From positions 1-64,000 of the forward strand of contig JAHDOV010000002.1 of NCBI GenBank assembly GCA_018434685.1: a stretch of DNA of 64,000 nucleotides, in the 5' to 3' direction. Below, piece after piece: positions 36,131 through 44,128 of this stretch. Every line of letters starts with the position of its first letter. Within the stretch, counting starts at the first letter, position 1. The notes under the pieces were generated by a model. The model searched no databases. It was not told where the DNA came from and saw only the letters and a program-made list of their open reading frames with translations. Source of the stretch: Deltaproteobacteria bacterium (lineage in GTDB: Bacteria; Desulfobacterota; Desulfomonilia; UBA1062). The position numbers and the translations under genes are program-made.

Positions 36131-38227
36131 TCAGGGCAGGCTTTTTCCCTGGCGGAGGAGCCCCTTGAACCGGGCATAGGCAACCATGCGGCTGAAGGCA
36201 TACACGGCACGCTCCGGTGTGGGATAGCTGGGCACGCCGAGCAGGAGGAACCCCTCGTGTACGTGCTTGATCTCCTTTTCCGTCCCGCCGTAATAGCTTG
36301 CGAAAACAGGCTTGCCGGGGTGCTCCCGGACGACCTCGCAGAAGGCCTCCTCTATATCGAAGATGCTCTCGGGCATGAGGACGAAGATCACGAGCAGCGC
36401 GTCGATGTCCTTCTGTTCGAGGAGGCAGCGCGAGATGTGGCTCATGGTCTTCTTCGACCCGTGCTGTTCCACTGCCGACCAGATATCCACCGGATTGCGC
36501 ACAGGTGCCCAGGCAGGCATCACCTCGCGCAGCCTCCTGAGAGTACCCGGCCTGAGCGCGGGCAGTTCCACGCCATACTCGTCTGCAGCATCCGTGGTGA
36601 CCACGCAGCCCATCCCAGTGATGGAGAGCACGCCCATGCGGTTGCCGCGTGGCAGGGGAAGCGCCTCAAAGGCAGCGAGCGTGTCGAAGAAGGTCTCGGA
36701 ATCGTGCACGCGCACCATGCCTGTTTCCCGGCAGACCGCATCGAAGACCGCGTCCGATCCCGCCAGCGATCCCGTGTGTGACGCGATGGCTGCTGCACCG
36801 GCCTCGGTGTGCCCGGATTTCATCACCACGACCGGCTTCCTGGCGCACGCCCGGGAGGCGGCCTTCACGAAACGCACCCCTTCCACCACGCCCTCCAGGT
36901 ACATGCCCACGGTTTTCGTCTCGGCGTCGTCGGCAAGGTACTCCAACAGATCACTCTCGTTGATATCGCCCTTGTTGCCGATGCAGCCGATCTTGGCAAT
37001 GCCGAAGGGCTTGAAGTCCGCAATCCAGCGCCCCCACCCCGAGGAGAAGACACCTGACTGCCCGATGAGCGAAACCCCGCCCGGACGGATGAGCTCGAGC
37101 CCCACGATGGAGGTGGCAAGCCCGGCCACCGGATTGATCGTGCCGATGCTGTTGGGACCCATGAGCCGCATACCTTCGCCGCGGGCCTGCTCGACCAGGG
37201 CTTTCTGTTCGAGGGCACCCGATTCCCCGATATCCGAGTAGCCCCCCGTACTGAGAATGATGCTGCGGACCCCCTTTGCTGCGCAGTCAGCAATGGCGTC
37301 CGGCACAGCTGCCTTGGGGATCACGATCATGGCCAGGTCCACGGGCCCGGGCACATCGGAAACTCTCTGAAAGGACTGCATCCCGAGGATCTCTTTCCCC
37401 GTGGGGTTGATGGGGTATATCCTGCCCTTGAAACCGGCCTTGAGGATATTGCGCAGGATGATGTTGCCGCCCTTGCCCGGACTCCTGGATGCGCCGATCA
37501 GCGCGATCGACCGTGGATTGAAGAAGGGGGCGACCGTGTCCGGGGAGAAGCCCTTCCGCCGTTCAGCAGGGGATTTTCCGTTGAGCCGGACGAGGGCATC
37601 CACGGCAACCGCGCCTGTCGGATAGGCGATCAGGGGGTTGATGTCGATCTCGAGGATGTCGCGCCGCCTTGTAATGAGCTTAGAGAGCGCGGCAAGGGCT
37701 TCGGCCACGGCAGAAAGGTCAATGGCGGGCTGCGAGCGGAACCCGCCCAGCAGGGCCTGGCCCTTCAGGCGCGAGAGCATCTCACGGGCAGTTCTGCTGG
37801 TGACCGGGGCGAGTTCGATGACCGTGTCGCGGAAGATCTCGGTGAATATGCCGCCGATGCCGACCAATACCACGGGTCCGAATACGGGATCGCGCCGGGC
37901 ACCAAGGATGAGCTCGAGACCGGGAGACGCCATCTGCTGCACGAGAAACGCGTGAGGAACAGTCGAGAACCGCGACCGGATATCATGCACTGCCCGGGTC
38001 AGGGCTGCGGCATCAGGGATATTCAGGACCACGCCCCCCTGCTCTGTCTTGTGCAGGACAGTCTCCGAACACACCTTGAGGACCACGGGGTAGCCGAGCC
38101 TGTCTGCCGCGTCTTTCACCCCGGATTGGTCCGTCACCAGGACCTCGTCGATCACCGGGATGCCCCACTCCCCGAGCAGCACTGACCCGGCATATTCGCT
38201 CATAGTTGTTGCGTTTTCACCTTCCAT
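36131..38227 (-). CDS. NDP-forming acyl-CoA synthetase, beta-alpha fused (acetate-CoA ligase family)
   Basis: 698 residues. The N-terminal ~220 residues are an ATP-grasp domain (YPVVLKVCSETVLHKTEQGGV, FGPVVLVGIGGIFTE, EIDINPLIA). Next come a CoA-binding Rossmann domain (FFNPRSIALIGASRSPGKGG) and succinyl-CoA-ligase-like domains with the SHTGSLAGSD motif that carries the phospho-histidine. It forms acyl-CoA from acid and CoA, or the reverse to make ATP. Domain order is ATP-grasp first, the reverse of the Pat/Giardia type. GGGAGG site six bases before ATG. Confidence 0.9.
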   Translation of the reverse strand: MEGENATTMSEYAGSVLLGEWGIPVIDEVLVTDQSGVKDAADRLGYPVVLKVCSETVLHKTEQGGVVLNIPDAAALTRAVHDIRSRFSTVPHAFLVQQMASPGLELILGARRDPVFGPVVLVGIGGIFTEIFRDTVIELAPVTSRTAREMLSRLKGQALLGGFRSQPAIDLSAVAEALAALSKLITRRRDILEIDINPLIAYPTGAVAVDALVRLNGKSPAERRKGFSPDTVAPFFNPRSIALIGASRSPGKGGNIILRNILKAGFKGRIYPINPTGKEILGMQSFQRVSDVPGPVDLAMIVIPKAAVPDAIADCAAKGVRSIILSTGGYSDIGESGALEQKALVEQARGEGMRLMGPNSIGTINPVAGLATSIVGLELIRPGGVSLIGQSGVFSSGWGRWIADFKPFGIAKIGCIGNKGDINESDLLEYLADDAETKTVGMYLEGVVEGVRFVKAASRACARKPVVVMKSGHTEAGAAAIASHTGSLAGSDAVFDAVCRETGMVRVHDSETFFDTLAAFEALPLPRGNRMGVLSITGMGCVVTTDAADEYGVELPALRPGTLRRLREVMPAWAPVRNPVDIWSAVEQHGSKKTMSHISRCLLEQKDIDALLVIFVLMPESIFDIEEAFCEVVREHPGKPVFASYYGGTEKEIKHVHEGFLLLGVPSYPTPERAVYAFSRMVAYARFKGLLRQGKSLP

Positions 38228-38587
38228 CTGAACCCTCCCAGAGCTGTTTCATTTCATGAGTGATTCCGAACATATACCAGATCAATGGCCGATCCCGCAA
38301 TGGTATTCAGTGAATAATCGGGCCATCACACTGCCGGATCGTCCGGCCCACGTCACGGCAGGCGTCTGCCCTGGTGAACGCTTCAAACCCGAAAGTGGCT
38401 GCACCGGGGAGATTCCCGGACCTATCTCACGTTTCTGTGATTATTTTTCACCTTGTGGCAGTACCGTCTGATGACGGGGCAGTCACAGGACGCTCCAGAA
38501 TCGTTCTTTCATCACGATTGACACCGGGTCAATTATTCTATAGTGTTTCCCGAAAGTGCTTCTCATCAAACTTCTTGGAAGGTAACT
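38228..38587. other. Divergent promoter region before the repeat-peptide operon
   Basis: 360 bp between the divergent acyl-CoA synthetase and precursor genes. It contains the palindromic promoter listed next; no other feature seen. Confidence 0.45.
38517..38544 (+). promoter_or_regulatory. Promoter with overlapping palindrome upstream of the repeat-peptide gene
   Basis: TTGACA (38518-38523) and TATAGT (38539-38544), 15 bp apart, about 45 bases before ATG 38588. The -35 is part of the inverted repeat ATTGAC-ACCGG-GTCAAT (38517-38533), a plausible repressor or activator site. Confidence 0.5.
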
Positions 38588-39019
38588 ATGCCAAACACAC
38601 CGAGAGAGAGCGACAGGACATTGGTTCAGCGAGACAGCGGCGACAGTACACCGATCACCAGAAGAGATGCCATCAAGCGGATCTCCAAGGTGCTGATGGT
38701 TTCCGGCTCGGTTGCCGTCACGGGCCTGGTTACGTCAAAGGTCTTTGCAGAATCAACGTATGACAATTACTGCAATTATGCCAACTATGCAGACTACACC
38801 AACTACGCCAATCAGAAGTATGGAAACTACACCGCCTATGGCAACTACAAAGAGTATGCTAATTATGCGAACTACTACAACAAGAGCTCGGGCGGCAATT
38901 ATCTGAACTACGCCAATTACGTCAACTGGCGAGACTACATAAACTATACGAATTACTCGGACTACACCAACTATACCAACTACACCAACTACGCGAATTA
39001 CTCGAACACCTGCAAATAG
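38588..39019 (+). CDS. Tat-signal repeat peptide (Tyr-x-Asn tandem repeats), predicted radical SAM substrate
   Basis: 143 residues; ATG 38588 has GGAAGG five bases upstream. Residues 1-54 are a leader with a twin-arginine signal (TRRDAIKRISKV, then a hydrophobic stretch, cleavage likely after KVFA54). Residues 58-140 are almost pure three-residue repeats: aromatic residues at 58, 61, 64, 67, 70, 73; 78 to 96 every third; and 105 to 138 every third, with Trp at 114 in register. 23 of these 25 units are aromatic-x-Asn/Asp. Cysteines at 62 and 142. Asn and Tyr codons alternate between AAC/AAT and TAC/TAT, so the protein pattern rather than recent DNA slippage is conserved. Directly followed by two radical SAM genes; predicted to be their substrate. 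Confidence 0.85.
   Translation: MPNTPRESDRTLVQRDSGDSTPITRRDAIKRISKVLMVSGSVAVTGLVTSKVFAESTYDNYCNYANYADYTNYANQKYGNYTAYGNYKEYANYANYYNKSSGGNYLNYANYVNWRDYINYTNYSDYTNYTNYTNYANYSNTCK
38759..39007 (+). repeat. Tandem 9-bp coding repeats (Tyr-x-Asn units)
   Basis: About 25 units in three blocks (38759-38812, 38819-38881, 38900-39007 approximately), separated by short non-repeat linkers (NQK-like and NKSSGG). Degenerate at DNA level, regular at protein level. Confidence 0.8.
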
Positions 39020-39048
39020 CATGCTTTTGTGTGCGAGCCTGAGATAGT

Positions 39049-40047
39049 ATGGCGAATCTCCTGTTAACCACGAGGTGTGTCCGTTCCTGCCCCTACTGCT
39101 TTGCCCGCAACGAGATGGCACAGTCCCCTCAGAGCGACACGGTATCCTGGGAAAACATCATATACCTTGCAGATTTTCTCGTCCGGTCCGGGGAACATCA
39201 CATCGCGCTCTTGGGCGGAGAGCCGACCCTGCATCCGCATTTCGTTGACATCGTCCTCTATCTGCTGGAACGGGGCTTTCACATAACCGTATTCACCAGC
39301 GGCGTGATGTCGGATGAACGGCTCGAGGACGTGGCAGATCACGTTACCCGGATCCCCCCTGACCGGATCCAGTTCGTCTGCAACCTCAACGACCCCGAAC
39401 AGACACCTGCTCCCGAAGGGGAGCTTCGCAGGGTGGAGGCATTTCTCACCGCCCTGGGCCCCTGGACAACACCGGGATTCAATATCTACCGGACAGACTT
39501 CAGTCTCGACTTCATCTTTCACAACATCACCCGCTTCGGCATGCAGGGACTGCTGCGCATCGGCCTTGCAAGCCCCATATCACAGCAGGAGAACCTGTAC
39601 ATCAAGAGCGAGGACATGAAGAACGTTATCGACAGGCTCTACAGCTACCGTGCCCTGTTCGAGAAGCTCCATGTGAAACCGAATCTCGACTGCGGATTCC
39701 CGCTGTGTTATTTCTCCGACGAACAGCTCGGGTGGTTTTTCCGCATGTCAGGCGGTGCCAATTTCGGCTGCGGACCGGCCATCGACATAAAACCGAACAT
39801 GGATGTGTACAGCTGCTTCCCGCTTTCAGGCATCCACAAACGTTCCCTGTTCGAATTCGACTCGCTGCAGGATGTTGCAGCCTTCTATATCGATCTTCAT
39901 GACCGGATCCGTCAGGATTTCCCCGGGGTGTTCGCCCAGTGCGCCACGTGCACCTACCGGCATGACGGCCGCTGTTCCGGTGGCGGAGTATGCCATCTAT
40001 TGAGGGATGCTGCCCATGAAACTCCCAACCCTTGTATGTCCCTATAA
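39049..40047 (+). CDS. Radical SAM/SPASM protein, putative peptide maturase
   Basis: 332 residues. The radical SAM cluster motif is C10-VRS-C14-PY-C17 followed by LLGGEPTLHP, the SAM-binding GGE. The C-terminal SPASM-like region has C241, C256 (DIKPNMDVYSC), C298-x2-C301, C309 and C315, enough for one or two auxiliary iron-sulfur clusters. Such enzymes make carbon-carbon or thioether links in ribosomal peptides. It starts 29 bases after the repeat peptide gene and overlaps the next gene by 32 bp, so it is in the same operon. Confidence 0.88.
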   Translation: MANLLLTTRCVRSCPYCFARNEMAQSPQSDTVSWENIIYLADFLVRSGEHHIALLGGEPTLHPHFVDIVLYLLERGFHITVFTSGVMSDERLEDVADHVTRIPPDRIQFVCNLNDPEQTPAPEGELRRVEAFLTALGPWTTPGFNIYRTDFSLDFIFHNITRFGMQGLLRIGLASPISQQENLYIKSEDMKNVIDRLYSYRALFEKLHVKPNLDCGFPLCYFSDEQLGWFFRMSGGANFGCGPAIDIKPNMDVYSCFPLSGIHKRSLFEFDSLQDVAAFYIDLHDRIRQDFPGVFAQCATCTYRHDGRCSGGGVCHLLRDAAHETPNPCMSL

Positions 40048-40882
40048 CCGCGCCCTGCTCGAGGGGATCGACCGGCACGACATCGTCGTCAGGGTCGAAC
40101 AGCTCCCGGATATTACCCGTGCGGCCCACGACATCCGTTCGTCCGGCAAGAACCTGATCGATGTCGTCATCGAGGTCGATCAGCCGCTGAGCGACATCCC
40201 TATCCAGGAGGACTGGCACGGCATCCCGATCGCGTTGTTTACCCCTGAGATGGGCAGGTTCAGGGATATCGCCCACCAGGTACCGCGCATTCGCGACCTC
40301 AGGATGCACGTGTATCTCCCGGCCGAGAACCCGGAGAACCTCACGGCCTGCCGCATCCTGTCCTCTCTGGGGATCACCTGCTGTCTGGTCTTCGGTACGG
40401 CCGAGCCGGACTGGACGGCCCTGTCAGACCTGATGGCCTATGCCGTCTTCGGCCCCGTCCCCCACGCCCCCATCGAACCCTTCGGTTATATTGCCAGGCA
40501 GTACAGCCCCGATGCATACACACTCTGGGGCAGTGTGTACTATGACGAACCAGGGGAATTTCTCCATCTCGATGGAGACGGACGGGTGGCACTGTCTTCT
40601 GCGGCACTGCTGAGCGGGTCATACATTGCCGACCATATCCCCCCGGCATCCGAGCCGCTTGATACCGAGGACTACAGACAGGGGATCACTGCATGGAGGC
40701 ACCTGTTCCTGGCAGACCATCCCTGCAGGGCATGCGAGGGCTGGAGAATCTGCATGGGCAGGTTCGGCGCCCAAGGCAGGCACGCCCCTGGCTGTTCGAG
40801 ATTCGCTGCCGATATGCTCACAGAGGTCGAGCAGTACCGCACTGAGAACAAGACCGAACCCCTGCAGGAAGACCTCTCATGA
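40016..40882 (+). CDS. Radical-SAM-like protein lacking the SAM cluster, with C-terminal SPASM-type cysteines
   Basis: 288 residues. No CxxxCxxC motif at the N-terminus (only LVCPYNRALL). The C-terminus keeps C237-x2-C240-x5-C246-x13-C260 (HPCRACEGWRICMGRF), a SPASM/twitch-like cluster site, preceded by FLHLDGDGRVALSS where catalytic homologues have cysteines. It resembles in layout the SPASM-only partners of systems such as GeoRSP; a scaffold or substrate-binding partner is inferred. ATG 40016 is preferred to 40007 because GAGGG lies nine bases upstream. Overlaps the next gene by ATGA. Confidence 0.7.
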   Translation: MKLPTLVCPYNRALLEGIDRHDIVVRVEQLPDITRAAHDIRSSGKNLIDVVIEVDQPLSDIPIQEDWHGIPIALFTPEMGRFRDIAHQVPRIRDLRMHVYLPAENPENLTACRILSSLGITCCLVFGTAEPDWTALSDLMAYAVFGPVPHAPIEPFGYIARQYSPDAYTLWGSVYYDEPGEFLHLDGDGRVALSSAALLSGSYIADHIPPASEPLDTEDYRQGITAWRHLFLADHPCRACEGWRICMGRFGAQGRHAPGCSRFAADMLTEVEQYRTENKTEPLQEDLS

Positions 40883-42987
40883 AGACCGTCATCTTCAAGG
40901 CAACCGACCGGTGCAATTCCAATTGCGTATACTGCCACGCAATCCGCAAGAACAATCCCGTACCGACCATGCCCTTCGATATCCTCGAACAGTTCTTCAT
41001 AAAGGCGAACGCCTTTCTTACTCAGTGGCCCGAAGAAACCCTGAAGATCATCTGGCACGGCGGAGAGCCGCTGATCCTCAAACCCGAATACTACTACCAG
41101 GCCCTGGGCTACAAAGAGACCATCTGCAGGGATACCGGTTCGCGGATATCGTTCGACATGCAGAGCAATCTCACCTTGTTTTCCAGGGAATATGTCGACG
41201 TCCTGAAAAAGATGGGGATCCAGAGCTTCGGCACCAGCTTCTACCTCCTTCCCGGCGTCCGGGGCAGCGGAGGCACAGAGGGCTCTGACCGCTACAACCG
41301 GCAGTTCATCCGCGCTACCTCGCTCCTGGAGGAGGAAGGGTTCTCCTGGGGAATCATCTACGTGGTCACGAAACTCGCGCTGGAAAACCCGCTTGAACTC
41401 TTCCGGATACTTACCAACTTCGTTCCCTCTGCCTCGGTCATGTTCAATCCCGTCACCTTTTACCCGGAAAAACCCGGCCAGGTCGCCATCACCCCCGAGG
41501 AATTCGTGGATTTTCTCGGCGCGATCTTCCCTCAGTGGTGGCGGAAACGAGACCGGTATCCCGGGGTAGACCCCTTCAGTTCCCTGGTGGAAAACCTTAT
41601 CAATGGAAACAGATCCCTCATATGCATCGATTCGGGCAGATGCGCCGACACGCATCTGAGCATCAGTCCCGACGGCATGGTCTGGCAGTGCGGCAGATCT
41701 TCCGACTGGGGCCTCATGTCCTACGGTTCGATCATGGACTTCTCGCTTACGGACATCATGAATCACCCCCAGAAAGACCTCATGAGAAAGAGGAACGCCA
41801 TCCTGCAGGAAGGCGAGTGCAAAGGCTGCCGCTTCTGGGACATCTGTCATGGCGGCTGCCCGCTCGATGCCCTGGCCGAGCACGGTTCCCTCCTGCATAA
41901 ATCCCCCTGGTGCTGGACCAAGAAAGGGTTTATCGAGAAATACTTCGAACCCGTCACGGGCGTGACGTACCAGCCATCTTCCGGGCAGGCCCAAGCACAG
42001 CAGACCCTGCGGGGTGAAACCATCACCATCCCCGAGTTTGAATCCCGGCCACCGGCACCCCCTGCCGGGGAGTGCAGCACTGAAGAATCCCCCTGGATCG
42101 GACCCATCAACCGGATTGACGATGTATTGATGATATCGGGCATATTGCAGCAGCTTGTCGAGGAAAACCCATCACGGAGATTCAACCTGGTAAACAAGGC
42201 GAGCTACCGGGAACTTCTCGAGGGTCATCCGGCCATCTCCTCTATCGGCCGGCCGCCGCAGGGAACGGTTCCCCTCTGCCTCGACTATGGAGACAGCACT
42301 GGTCCCACATGCCCTGCGAGGGCCTACCAGGCCATCGCCGACCTGCTCGGACTGGCCACCCCGGCGGAAGAAAGGCTCTGTGTCCCCTGGCAATTCGAGG
42401 ATGATCCGGTTCTCCGGGGTCTCATTCCCTGGAGGGCTCGCAACATCCTCATCTGCCCCGCAGCGGAGTCGCAACGGGCGAGGATGGATGTCCAGAAATG
42501 GGAAGACCTTGTCAAGCGTCTTGTGGCCGATGGTTTCGGGGTCATGCAGATCGCAAGCATACGGCATCCCCATATCCGCGGTGCCTGCGGCATTCGCGGC
42601 CTGAGCAGTCTGAAACAGATCATATCGTTTACGCGAAACTTCGATCTGATCATCACCTCGCACAACCTGTTCATGCATGCCGCACAACTGCACGGCATAC
42701 CCGCCATCGTCCTGTGGGGTCCGAGCGATCATACGTTCTACGGCTATGAGGGCCACTATCATCTTCAAGGACCGCGGGCATGCCACCACGCCCAAGGCTG
42801 CCTGGTGCATAATCAGACCGAATCACCATGCCCCATGGCGGATGAGCACTGTATGGACCTCATCGAGGTGGACACCATCCACCAGACCGCCCTGGAGGCA
42901 GCCCGCTCTCATGCGGCACAGACAAGGACATCCCCCGAGCCCGGGATCATGGAAGGTGCAGCGTGGCAGGATTTCTCTCGAGACTGA
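40879..42987 (+). CDS. Radical SAM/SPASM enzyme fused to GT9 glycosyltransferase domain
   Basis: 702 residues. Residues 1-350: radical SAM core C12-NSN-C16-VY-C19, WHGGEPLI, and a full SPASM set (C249, C255, C271, C314, C317, C323, C327, C345) like anaerobic sulfatase-maturing enzymes. Residues 408-668: a complete GT9 (heptosyltransferase) pair of Rossmann domains; R-I-D-D415-V matches the N-terminal catalytic GD region, WEDLVKRLVADGFGV the helix after the nucleotide-binding strand, FMHAAQLHGIPAIVLWGPS the donor site, and C635/C641/C651/C658-M the usual GT9 tail. The donor-site Asp of the (D)TGxxH motif is His595 here. Predicted to modify and perhaps glycosylate the repeat peptide. Confidence 0.85.
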   Translation: MKTVIFKATDRCNSNCVYCHAIRKNNPVPTMPFDILEQFFIKANAFLTQWPEETLKIIWHGGEPLILKPEYYYQALGYKETICRDTGSRISFDMQSNLTLFSREYVDVLKKMGIQSFGTSFYLLPGVRGSGGTEGSDRYNRQFIRATSLLEEEGFSWGIIYVVTKLALENPLELFRILTNFVPSASVMFNPVTFYPEKPGQVAITPEEFVDFLGAIFPQWWRKRDRYPGVDPFSSLVENLINGNRSLICIDSGRCADTHLSISPDGMVWQCGRSSDWGLMSYGSIMDFSLTDIMNHPQKDLMRKRNAILQEGECKGCRFWDICHGGCPLDALAEHGSLLHKSPWCWTKKGFIEKYFEPVTGVTYQPSSGQAQAQQTLRGETITIPEFESRPPAPPAGECSTEESPWIGPINRIDDVLMISGILQQLVEENPSRRFNLVNKASYRELLEGHPAISSIGRPPQGTVPLCLDYGDSTGPTCPARAYQAIADLLGLATPAEERLCVPWQFEDDPVLRGLIPWRARNILICPAAESQRARMDVQKWEDLVKRLVADGFGVMQIASIRHPHIRGACGIRGLSSLKQIISFTRNFDLIITSHNLFMHAAQLHGIPAIVLWGPSDHTFYGYEGHYHLQGPRACHHAQGCLVHNQTESPCPMADEHCMDLIEVDTIHQTALEAARSHAAQTRTSPEPGIMEGAAWQDFSRD

Positions 42988-43014
42988 AAAAAGGCGTAGA
43001 AGGAGCGAAGAGCG

Positions 43015-43395
43015 ATGGATAGCAGGACATACGTACGACCGTCGAGGGCCTCTGGCTTTGTCCTCATTGTCTTCGGGTTCCTCTTCCTCGTTTTCGGGGT
43101 CGTCCTCCTCCTGTCCGCCGAGGGAGAGGCAAAACCATACGCGATAATGTTTCTCGTCATATGGGTCAGTGTCTGCCTGTATATGATCGGGTTCGGCTTT
43201 TATATCCTCCGCGGCAAGGTCCCCCCTGCCGTATTGACCCTCGATACGTCAGCCGCACCTCATGGTGAGGAAAACGGCAGCGGAATCGATTTCGAACTGA
43301 AGCTGAAAAGACTTGAGAAGCTCCGGAAAGAAAACCTCATCACCGAAGACGAATATCGCCACAAACGCGAAGAGATCATGAACGAGAAGTGGTGA
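43015..43395 (+). CDS. Small membrane protein with SHOCT tail
   Basis: 126 residues: two membrane segments (about 13-35 and 43-65) and a C-terminal SHOCT domain (KLKRLEKLRKENLITEDEYR). AAGGAG nine bases before ATG 43015, and only 27 bases from the glycosyltransferase fusion gene, so probably last gene of the repeat-peptide operon. SHOCT domains often mediate oligomerisation; a membrane partner for export or anchoring is possible. Confidence 0.75.
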   Translation: MDSRTYVRPSRASGFVLIVFGFLFLVFGVVLLLSAEGEAKPYAIMFLVIWVSVCLYMIGFGFYILRGKVPPAVLTLDTSAAPHGEENGSGIDFELKLKRLEKLRKENLITEDEYRHKREEIMNEKW

Positions 43396-43450
43396 AGGAC
43401 GGTTCTTTGTTATCAGGGGGATCGTCGCTGTCTGCCACAGCTGATACTCC

Positions 43451-43969
43451 TCAATCGATATACCGCCATTGTCCGGTCTCGAATTCATACGCCGGCCTGC
43501 CGAAAGCAGGGGCTTCTTCCCAGAGCAGGTAATGACTGCCGCTGCTTTCAAAAAAGGTATACCGCGAACTGACAAAGCGGTAAGCGCATATCGGAATCTC
43601 CTCCAGGTATTCGGGGATCAGTTCATCGAGTGCTTCGGGATATTCTCCCTGGTCACTGCGGAACGATACTACCGCCCCGATTATAGCTTCGGCATGCGTA
43701 TACCCGACGTGCTTATTGAAAGCGAATGTTGAGAATATCGCCACGATCGTGAGGATAAACCCTATCGAAACGAAGCCATACTGACGAACCGCCGGACTGT
43801 CCTCCCTCATCCTGCCGGAGAGACTTCTGGTGTTCCTGATGAGGGCTGCGAACGAAACGATCACACCCAAGCCCGGCAGACCGATGAAGAGAGCGTCCAT
43901 GCCATAGAGAAAAATGCAGCATGCTATCGTAACGATAACAGCCTTGTTATATTTCAAAGCCCACCCCAT
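43451..43969 (-). CDS. Hypothetical membrane protein
   Basis: 172 residues: three hydrophobic segments (about 8-28, 30-43, 66-85) and a soluble C-terminal half with FRSDQGEYPEALDELIPEYLEEIP, a pattern seen in pseudopilin-like C-terminal domains. AAGGGGGG upstream of ATG. Converges with the SHOCT gene; function unknown. Confidence 0.6.
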   Translation of the reverse strand: MGWALKYNKAVIVTIACCIFLYGMDALFIGLPGLGVIVSFAALIRNTRSLSGRMREDSPAVRQYGFVSIGFILTIVAIFSTFAFNKHVGYTHAEAIIGAVVSFRSDQGEYPEALDELIPEYLEEIPICAYRFVSSRYTFFESSGSHYLLWEEAPAFGRPAYEFETGQWRYID

Positions 43970-44107
43970 ACATGGGTACCCCCCCTTGTTCGCACAGTGG
44001 TCCAGGGCTCCCGGTGGACAACCCCACCCCTGCCGTGGTCTGCGTCGTGAATATGATCGGTTTATCCCATGATATGGGTTTCAATGTCCAGAAGAGAGCG
44101 AGGGAGC

Positions 44108-44120
44108 GCCGGTCTCCGGC
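44108..44120 (-). terminator. Stem-loop after the efflux operon
   Basis: GCCGG-TCT-CCGGC immediately downstream of the TolC-like stop (44129), followed on the minus strand by a CT-rich stretch. Weak terminator candidate. Confidence 0.3.
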
Positions 44121-44128
44121 CGGTCAGC

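Noticed and set aside
38824-39000. Asn-x-Thr/Ser glycosylation sequons (N-Y-T/S) in the repeat peptide
   Set aside because: Several occur, but they follow automatically from the N-Y-x repeat and no oligosaccharyltransferase is nearby; the aromatic-x-Asn explanation covers far more units.
38759-39007. CRISPR-like array
   Set aside because: Repeats are 9 bp, in frame and degenerate at DNA level, with no spacers; they are coding repeats.
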